In this document: positions 1 through 3,719 of the stretch, in pieces
Layout: every line of letters begins with the position of its first letter
Position numbering within the stretch: position 1 is the stretch's first letter
Origin: Candidatus Woesearchaeota archaeon
GTDB taxonomy: Archaea; Nanobdellota; Nanobdellia; SCGC-AAA011-G17; JACOZS01
Direction: 5' to 3'
DNA: 5,833 bases
Assembly: GCA_016181215.1 (NCBI GenBank)
Contig: JACOZS010000039.1
Location: forward strand, 1 to 5,833
Notes under the pieces: generated by a model
What the model was told of the DNA's origin: nothing
The model's database searches: none
What the model saw: only the letters and a program-made list of their open reading frames with translations
Position numbers and translations under genes: made by a program

Positions 1-600
1 GGTTAGCGGTTTATCTCTTTTATCTCTTTCCACTTTAGAGATAGCATCTACTATTTCCATTCCTTCTATTACCTTACCGAAGACAGGATGTTTATCATCC
101 AAGAAATTATTGTTTACTATATTAATGAAAAACTGACTGCCTCCTGTGTTCGGGCCTGCATTGGCCATTGAGATTGTGCCTCTATTATTTTTATTATTAG
201 AAGTAAATTCGTCTTTAATCTTGTATCCTGGTCCTCCAGCCCCTGTTCCGGTTGGATCACCACCTTGTATCATAAAACTAGGAATAACGCGATGAAAAAT
301 AACTCCGTTATAGAATCCCTCTGAAACTAATTTCTTGAAATTTCCTGCTGTAATCGGCATGGTATCATCAAATAATTCTATCTTGATGTCTCCCCTCGCG
401 GTTTCTAATAAAACTTTTGTATTGGTCATTTTATCTTTTGTATTTTCTTTGATTTCTGCTTGACTAACCTGTACTATTGGCTTTTCTACTGTTTCGCTTG
501 TATTTAATACAGTATTTGTTTCGTTCCCTTGTTGGGATTTTTCTGAAGTACAAGCCAATAAAAACACTACTAACATTAGTATTAAAATGTGCTTCTTCAT
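1..600 (-). CDS. Cyclophilin-type peptidyl-prolyl cis-trans isomerase, predicted lipoprotein (3' end outside window)
   Basis: Predicted to catalyse cis-trans isomerisation of Xaa-Pro bonds and help fold proteins outside the cytoplasm. The 200 visible residues begin with a lipoprotein-like signal: two lysines, a hydrophobic stretch (residues 5-15) and lipobox LLAC with Cys17. A low-complexity linker rich in Ser, Thr, Asn, Gln and Glu follows (about 18-58). The cyclophilin domain runs from about residue 61 and shows FHRVIP (catalytic Arg104), FMIQGGDPTGTG (108-120), MANAGPNTGGSQFF (145-158) and the FLDDKHPVFG block (166-175). The usual Trp of that last block (human CypA Trp121) is Phe166, as in many cyclosporin-insensitive bacterial enzymes. 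The frame is open at the window edge, and by family length only about 10-15 residues are missing. The ATG lies one base after the bacilliredoxin stop, so the two genes form an operon; a weak GATAGG lies about 10 bases upstream. Met58 could give a cytosolic form, but the signal argues against it. How archaea lipidate such proteins is poorly known, so anchoring is inferred. Confidence 0.93.
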   Translation of the reverse strand, partial: MKKHILILMLVVFLLACTSEKSQQGNETNTVLNTSETVEKPIVQVSQAEIKENTKDKMTNTKVLLETARGDIKIELFDDTMPITAGNFKKLVSEGFYNGVIFHRVIPSFMIQGGDPTGTGAGGPGYKIKDEFTSNNKNNRGTISMANAGPNTGGSQFFINIVNNNFLDDKHPVFGKVIEGMEIVDAISKVERDKRDKPLT

Positions 601-601
601 T

Positions 602-1021
602 TTAAGCGAACCTATCAAAAGCATTTGTTAAATCCATGGCTATATCTTCGGGCTTACGCCCTTCTATATCCGAACGTTGAAGCATGAATACTGGATTATT
701 ATCCTTGAACAATACTATTGATGGAGAAGAGGGCTGATAATTCTTAATGTATTCTCTGACTCTTGATGTCGCTTCTTTGTCAACGCCGGCAAATACGGTT
801 CCTACTTTTGAAGGCAGTTTATGATGCAACAAAGCTAGTTTTACTGCTGGGCGGGCATTTCCTGCTGCACATCCACAAACAGAATTAATAATGATTAGAG
901 TTGATCCTCTTAGCTTCAGTATCTTATCGACATCTTCTGGGGTTTTAAGATCAATAACTCCTAGAGAAGTTAGTTCTTTTTTCATGGGTTCTGTGATTTC
1001 TGGAGAATACATTGACATCAT
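602..1021 (-). CDS. Bacilliredoxin family protein (BrxA/BrxB, YphP/YqiW-like), CGC thiol motif
   Basis: Thioredoxin-fold thiol protein of the bacilliredoxin family, which in Bacillus removes bacillithiol from oxidised proteins. From the start chosen here it has 139 residues, against about 144 for B. subtilis YphP, and aligns along its full length. Seen: MSM near the N-terminus, PMKKEL (12-17), the active-site block NSVCGCAAGNARP with Cys49 and Cys51, TVFAGVDKEAT (75-85), SSPS (98-101) and a DIEG motif (118-121). The open frame extends upstream to an ATG at 1063, but those 14 extra residues match nothing in the family, and they would be encoded over a TATAAA element centred 26-27 bases before the ATG at 1021. 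The start at 1021 (or the adjacent ATG at 1018) is therefore preferred. Co-transcribed with the cyclophilin lipoprotein one base downstream. Archaea are not known to make bacillithiol, so the physiological thiol partner is unknown; a role in thiol-disulfide balance is an inference. Confidence 0.92.
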   Translation of the reverse strand: MMSMYSPEITEPMKKELTSLGVIDLKTPEDVDKILKLRGSTLIIINSVCGCAAGNARPAVKLALLHHKLPSKVGTVFAGVDKEATSRVREYIKNYQPSSPSIVLFKDNNPVFMLQRSDIEGRKPEDIAMDLTNAFDRFA

Positions 1022-1043
1022 AGTAATATAGAAAGAACTGGGA

Positions 1044-1051
1044 TTTATAAA
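1044..1051 (-). promoter_or_regulatory. TATA box for the bacilliredoxin-cyclophilin operon
   Basis: The octamer TTTATAAA is centred 26.5 bases upstream of the ATG at 1021. This is the standard archaeal distance from TATA box to transcription start, so the mRNA would begin at or next to the start codon. The longer reading frame, starting at 1063, would place this element inside the coding sequence. An AT-rich TTTAAAATT-like stretch near 1088-1096 could alternatively serve the 1063 start. Confidence 0.55.
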
Positions 1052-1104
1052 AGTTTTTATCATAAGACATTGTATACCTATAGATAAAATTTTAAATAGA
1101 TACC

Positions 1105-1113
1105 TTTTTATAT
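1105..1113 (+). promoter_or_regulatory. TATA box for the small membrane protein pair
   Basis: TTTTTATAT is centred about 26 bases upstream of the ATG at 1135, predicting a leaderless or nearly leaderless transcript. It shares a 113-base divergent intergenic region with the promoter of the bacilliredoxin operon. A second AT-rich element (TTTAAATA, 1091-1098) is too far from the start to fit the same spacing. Confidence 0.5.
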
Positions 1114-1134
1114 TATTTAGAGACTATCCTTATT

Positions 1135-1326
1135 ATGGAATCTGATGAAATTGGTGCATTATCCGAAGCAGTCATAGCATTTGTAACTGTAATCGGTCTA
1201 ATGGTAGGATTCTATTATAATTTAAAAACGTCCAATACTGGGTTTTGGTATATAATCTTATTTGAATCTTTGTTTGTTATTGCTGTGGCATTATTTGCAT
1301 CAGGTGTAAGAGGTGAAATGAAATGA
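1135..1326 (+). CDS. Small two-helix membrane protein, 63 residues, function unknown
   Basis: I do not recognise the family. The 63-residue protein has a short acidic N-terminus (MESDEIG), a first hydrophobic segment at about residues 10-28, a short polar loop with Lys and Asn (30-35), a second hydrophobic segment at about 37-56, and a basic C-terminal tail ending in RGEMK. This is a helical hairpin in the membrane, and the loop charge suggests both termini lie on the same side. Support for a real gene comes from a TATA box about 26 bases before the ATG, hydrophobic segments unlikely in a random frame, and a stop codon that overlaps the start of a second small membrane protein in the ATGA pattern. 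The tail codons also contain the ribosome-binding site of that next gene, so the two are probably translated from one mRNA. Function cannot be assigned from sequence. Confidence 0.75.
   Translation: MESDEIGALSEAVIAFVTVIGLMVGFYYNLKTSNTGFWYIILFESLFVIAVALFASGVRGEMK
1310..1316 (+). promoter_or_regulatory. Strong Shine-Dalgarno site for the 33-residue ORF
   Basis: GAGGTGA matches the archaeal 16S rRNA 3'-end complement essentially perfectly and ends 6 bases before the ATG at 1323. It lies inside the end of the 63-residue gene. It is the best ribosome-binding site in the window and is the main reason to accept the short downstream frame as a gene. Confidence 0.75.
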
Positions 1327-1424
1327 ATAAAAAAGGAAGTATTGGAGATTGGATAGCCAAGAATTGGAAGATAATATTAGCGATAGTTATAATCCTTTAT
1401 TTACTATCCAAAATACAAACTTAG
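1323..1424 (+). CDS. Very small single-pass membrane protein, 33 residues, function unknown
   Basis: This short frame starts at the ATG that overlaps the TGA of the 63-residue gene (ATGA). It encodes a basic amphipathic N-terminal part with two tryptophans (Trp10, Trp15) and several lysines, then one hydrophobic segment (about residues 17-28, rich in Ile and Leu), then a short polar end (SKIQT). The layout suggests a cytoplasmic N-terminus by the positive-inside rule and a single membrane helix. Evidence that it is translated: a near-perfect GAGGTGA site 6 bases upstream, the stop-start overlap, and a membrane-protein character like that of its partner. The two may form a small membrane complex, but that is inference. 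The family is not recognised, and standard gene callers with a 90-base or larger cutoff or overlap rules may miss it. Confidence 0.68.
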   Translation: MNKKGSIGDWIAKNWKIILAIVIILYLLSKIQT

Positions 1425-1451
1425 AATTAACTTGGACTTTAAATAATAAGA

Positions 1452-1460
1452 TTTAAATAT
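1452..1460 (+). promoter_or_regulatory. TATA box for aspS
   Basis: TTTAAATAT, preceded by a purine-rich AATAAG that could act as the TFB recognition element, is centred about 26 bases upstream of the ATG at 1482. This supports that ATG over the in-frame TTG at 1467 and implies a leaderless aspS mRNA. The 57 bases between the preceding stop and aspS hold little besides this element and a T-run (1463-1467) that may help end the upstream transcript. Confidence 0.6.
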
Positions 1461-1481
1461 CTATTTTTGGAAGTTAGTCAA

Positions 1482-2873
1482 ATGCTTAGAACTCATACCT
1501 GCGGAGAACTGAATGAAAAGTTAACTGGTAAAAAGGTTGAACTCTGCGGATGGATAGCTAAAATAAGAGGACATGGGGATCTTGTATTTCTAGATTTGAG
1601 GGACAGATATGGGATAACGCAGGTTGTTTTTAACTCCAAAGATAAAAAATTGTTTGAAGAAGCCCAAAGATTAGGAAGAGAATATGTTGTTAAAATCAAA
1701 GGTGAAGTAAAACAAAGACCAAAAGGCATGGAAAATCCTAAGCTTAGCACGGGAAAAATAGAGCTTGTTGGTGAAGGATTAGAAGTTCTTAATGCCTCAG
1801 AAGTTCCTCCAATTGATATGATTGATGATACTAAAACCGACGAAGAAATAAGGATGAAATACAGGTTTCTAGATTTAAGAAGACCGGTTATGCAAAAAAG
1901 GCTTCGGTTAAGACATGATTTAATAAAATCCATGAGGGATTATTTGGATAAAGAAGATTTTATAGAGATAGAAACTCCAATCTTAAGCAAGAGCACTCCA
2001 GAAGGAGCAAGGGATTACTTGGTTCCAAGCAGAGTACATTCTGGCAAATTTTATGCACTGCCGCAATCACCTCAAACATTGAAACAAATATGCATGGTCG
2101 CTGGATTGGACAAGTATTATCAGATAGCAAGATGTTTCAGGGATGAGGATCTGAGGGCAGACAGACAGCCTGAGTTTACACAACTGGATTTAGAGATGAG
2201 TTTTGTAGATGAGGAAGATGTATTCAAAGTTATAGAGGGTGTTGTGAAAAACATGTGGAAATCTGTATTAAATGTAGATTTGAAAACTCCTTTTCCTAGA
2301 ATGAGTTATGAAGATGCTATGAAGAAATATAAAACTGACAAACCTGATTTGAGAAAGAAAAAAGATGAATGGTGTTTTCTATGGGTAACTGATTTTCCTT
2401 TGTTTGAATATGATGAAGCTGAGAAGAAATGGAATTCCGCACATCATCCGTTTACAAGTCCAAAAGATGACAAGTTTGATAAATATCCTAAGAAGGCTTT
2501 AAGCAGGGCTTATGATCTTGTTTTAAACGGAACAGAATTAGGTTCTGGTTCAATAAGGATTAACAGACAAGATATTCAGAAAAAATTGTTTAATGTTATT
2601 GGTTTGAGTGAGAAAGAGATAGAAACTAAATTCGGATTTTTGATTAATGCGTTTAAATTTGGTGCACCGCCCCATGGAGGGATTGCTTTAGGAATTGACA
2701 GGATTGCTGCTTTGGCTGCTGGTTTGGACAACATAAGAGAGATAACTGCCTTTCCAAAGAACAAGGAAGCTAAAGATTTGATGCTAGATTCGCCGTCTGA
2801 AGCTTCTGAGAAACAGCTGAAAGAAGCGCATGTAAAACTTGAGGTTGTTAGGAAGAAGGATAAATCCTTTTAA
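1482..2873 (+). CDS. aspS: Aspartyl-tRNA synthetase, bacterial type, lacking the GAD insertion domain; predicted non-discriminating
   Basis: Class II synthetase that charges tRNA(Asp), and probably also tRNA(Asn), with aspartate. It has 463 residues. The N-terminal OB-fold anticodon domain (about 1-105) starts with the bacterial pattern MLRTHTCGEL. The catalytic core shows motif 1 (IEIETPIL, 161-168), TPEGARDYLVPSR (172-184), QSPQTLKQ (195-202), motif 2 FRDEDLRADRQPEFTQ (219-234, Arg220) and motif 3 GIALGIDR (400-407, Arg407). The C-terminus keeps the bacterial-only block DNIRE..AFPK..LM..SPS (416-439). Bacterial enzymes have about 590 residues; the roughly 120-130-residue GAD domain is missing here, with KPDLR (287-291) followed almost directly by LWVTDFPLF (300-308). 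His31 and Gly82 align with the Pseudomonas His31/Gly81 pair linked to relaxed tRNA recognition, where discriminating enzymes have Leu and Lys. The ATG at 1482 is chosen by TATA spacing and homology; an in-frame TTG at 1467 adds only five residues. gatCAB downstream fits indirect Asn-tRNA synthesis. Confidence 0.96.
   Translation: MLRTHTCGELNEKLTGKKVELCGWIAKIRGHGDLVFLDLRDRYGITQVVFNSKDKKLFEEAQRLGREYVVKIKGEVKQRPKGMENPKLSTGKIELVGEGLEVLNASEVPPIDMIDDTKTDEEIRMKYRFLDLRRPVMQKRLRLRHDLIKSMRDYLDKEDFIEIETPILSKSTPEGARDYLVPSRVHSGKFYALPQSPQTLKQICMVAGLDKYYQIARCFRDEDLRADRQPEFTQLDLEMSFVDEEDVFKVIEGVVKNMWKSVLNVDLKTPFPRMSYEDAMKKYKTDKPDLRKKKDEWCFLWVTDFPLFEYDEAEKKWNSAHHPFTSPKDDKFDKYPKKALSRAYDLVLNGTELGSGSIRINRQDIQKKLFNVIGLSEKEIETKFGFLINAFKFGAPPHGGIALGIDRIAALAAGLDNIREITAFPKNKEAKDLMLDSPSEASEKQLKEAHVKLEVVRKKDKSF
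2856..2871 (+). terminator. Possible short hairpin and T-run at the aspS 3' end
   Basis: AAGGA-TAAA-TCCTT forms a five-pair stem with a four-base loop, followed by T residues that run into the aspS stop codon. It lies where aspS and the converging DUF2283 gene end only six bases apart, so a shared terminator would be expected here. The stem is weak, and archaeal termination mostly relies on T-runs alone, so the call is tentative. Confidence 0.22.
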
Positions 2874-2879
2874 GAACTA

Positions 2880-3110
2880 TTAGTGAGAAAGTTCAATTTT
2901 TAGTGGTAATTGTATCTCAATATCCTCCGGGCTTTTAGATCTTTCCCTAAAATTTAATATCGCTATGCCAACAACCATGCCAGTTTTTTCGTCTATTCTC
3001 TCAGAAATTCCTTTTCCGATGTCTCTAAAGTACCCGTCTCCATGCCCTTCTATGCCGATCTCTAAAAAGTCTCCGTCCTCATCGTAATAGATAAACATCT
3101 TTCCTTTCAT
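2880..3110 (-). CDS. DUF2283 family protein, putative antitoxin partner
   Basis: Small 76-residue protein with the DUF2283 pattern. It has an N-terminal strand with YYDEDGDFLEIGI (residues 8-20), a variable middle, then the strand-turn pattern GISERIDEKTGMVVGIAILNF (about 34-54), as in family members where an acidic turn precedes a hydrophobic VGI/IEI strand. DUF2283 proteins are small beta-rich proteins of unknown biochemical role, often found beside small RelE-like or BECR-like nucleases, so an antitoxin role is a common inference, not an established fact here. Its ATG overlaps the stop of the upstream gene in the ATGA pattern and has no good ribosome-binding site, which suggests translational coupling. 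It converges on aspS with only six bases between stops. Toxin-first order is unusual among classic type II pairs but occurs, for example in HigBA-like systems. Confidence 0.72.
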   Translation of the reverse strand: MKGKMFIYYDEDGDFLEIGIEGHGDGYFRDIGKGISERIDEKTGMVVGIAILNFRERSKSPEDIEIQLPLKIELSH

Positions 3111-3394
3111 GTTATGTGCTCAACAAAGTACCCTGTAATTACAAAACCTTCTCCATTTAAATATTTAACTATGACGCGAAGGTACTTCGCTTTTGATTCT
3201 ATAGATTTAATATGTCTATAATATTGTGCTTTATTCTGGAACGGCATAGTTATTTTGATTGGATTTATTAAAGTGTTTTTAATGTCCTCTAGTTTATTCT
3301 GCATTTCGCTGTGTTTAATGATGTGTTTCCATCCCTTCTCGGTCAAATAAATTTTTCTTTTGGTTTTATCCCTAACTTCGAAAATATAACTCAT
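3107..3394 (-). CDS. Putative small toxin, RelE/Barnase-EndoU-ColicinE5 (PBECR/DUF4258)-like
   Basis: A 95-residue basic protein with features of the small BECR-type ribonuclease-like toxins: KIYLTEKGWKHIIKHSEM (about residues 14-31), in which a strand leads into a helix carrying His24 and His28, then a helix with DIKNTLINP (37-45), the YYRH segment (58-61), a YLRVIVKYL strand (71-79) and a C-terminal GFVITGYFVEH strand (83-93). The order alpha/beta then I/L-x-x-P then YYR then V-strands then T-x-Y matches phage- and archaea-associated PBECR2/DUF4258-like proteins as I remember them; the exact family is uncertain. No active site can be assigned with confidence, but His24, His28, Arg60, Thr87 and Tyr89 are candidates. 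It is first in a two-gene minus-strand operon with the DUF2283 gene, read from a TATA box 26-27 bases before its ATG. If the pair works as toxin-antitoxin, the likely target would be RNA, but this is inferred. Confidence 0.6.
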   Translation of the reverse strand: MSYIFEVRDKTKRKIYLTEKGWKHIIKHSEMQNKLEDIKNTLINPIKITMPFQNKAQYYRHIKSIESKAKYLRVIVKYLNGEGFVITGYFVEHIT

Positions 3395-3416
3395 ATTGCA
3401 AGCAGAAAATTAACCC

Positions 3417-3424
3417 TTTATATG
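3417..3424 (-). promoter_or_regulatory. TATA box for the toxin-antitoxin-like pair
   Basis: On the minus strand CATATAAA is centred 26.5 bases upstream of the ATG at 3394, so the transcript should begin at the start codon. It lies 17 bases from the palindrome at 3442-3454, within range for a repressor acting on this promoter. Confidence 0.55.
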
Positions 3425-3441
3425 TATTTTGTATAAAAATT

Positions 3442-3454
3442 CGGAAAGTTTCCG
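3442..3454. promoter_or_regulatory. Perfect 13-bp palindrome between divergent promoters, candidate operator
   Basis: CGGAAA-G-TTTCCG is a perfect inverted repeat with a one-base centre. It sits between the minus-strand TATA box of the toxin-antitoxin-like pair (3417-3424) and the plus-strand TATA box of gatC (3465-3472), about 10 bases before the latter. It is GC-richer than the surrounding intergenic DNA. Dimeric regulators commonly bind such sites, and toxin-antitoxin complexes often repress their own promoter, but neither is shown here. Confidence 0.4.
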
Positions 3455-3464
3455 GTAGAAATCC

Positions 3465-3472
3465 TTTTAAAT
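3465..3472 (+). promoter_or_regulatory. TATA box for gatCAB
   Basis: TTTTAAAT, preceded by GAAATCC, is centred 26-27 bases upstream of the gatC ATG at 3495. This predicts a leaderless gatCAB mRNA beginning at the gatC start codon. Confidence 0.55.
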
Positions 3473-3494
3473 CAGTTCATTCTTATTCTACTTT

Positions 3495-3719
3495 ATGGAT
3501 TTAAAAGAGATTGAGAAGCAGGCAAAGAGGATTATGGATGATTTTCTGAAGGCCTTAAAAGAGGTTGATGAAGATATGGATTTTTCTATAAAAAGAGACG
3601 AGTTTACCCGAGCTGAAGGCAGGGCAAACTGCGACGAGGATTTCAGGAAAAGGTTCCTTGAAAATGCACCAAGAAAGAATAAAGAAAAAATTATTATGGA
3701 GAAAGGAAAATGGATTTGA
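3495..3719 (+). CDS. gatC: Aspartyl-tRNA(Asn) amidotransferase subunit C, short archaeal form
   Basis: GatC is the small linker subunit that wraps around and stabilises GatA and GatB in the GatCAB amidotransferase, which converts Asp-tRNA(Asn) to Asn-tRNA(Asn) in the cytoplasm. This protein has 74 residues, against about 95-100 in bacteria. An N-terminal charged helix (about residues 3-24, EIEKQAKRIMDDFLKALKEV) corresponds to the second GatC helix. The C-terminal part has RDEFTRAEGR (34-43) and FLENAPRKNKE (54-64), matching the family REDEV and LxNAPE patterns, with an insertion between them that contains Cys47. The first helix of bacterial GatC, usually containing LARLEL, appears to be missing. 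Identity rests on these partial motifs and on its position overlapping gatA by 10 bases. A TATA box 26-27 bases upstream supports the ATG chosen. Confidence 0.83.
   Translation: MDLKEIEKQAKRIMDDFLKALKEVDEDMDFSIKRDEFTRAEGRANCDEDFRKRFLENAPRKNKEKIIMEKGKWI
3698..3706 (+). promoter_or_regulatory. Shine-Dalgarno site for gatA
   Basis: GGAGAAAGG, with GGAG ending 8 bases before the gatA ATG at 3710, lies inside the end of gatC. It supports the overlapping gatA start and contrasts with the first genes of each unit, which lack such sites. Confidence 0.55.

Noticed and set aside
1467..1481. In-frame TTG start for aspS adding five residues
   Set aside because: The bacterial AspRS start pattern M-R-T-H begins at the ATG at 1482, and the TATA box is centred about 26 bases before that ATG, so the TTG would precede or coincide with too short a promoter distance.
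1425..1481. Possible RNA gene or riboswitch (T-box-like) upstream of aspS
   Set aside because: Only 57 AT-rich bases with a TATA box; no stems or conserved loop motifs, and the predicted transcript is leaderless, leaving no room for a leader RNA.
1493..1933. Antisense 146-codon frame within aspS
   Set aside because: Lies entirely opposite well-conserved aspS codons, shows no recognisable domain and has the Ser/Leu/Pro-rich composition typical of an antisense shadow.
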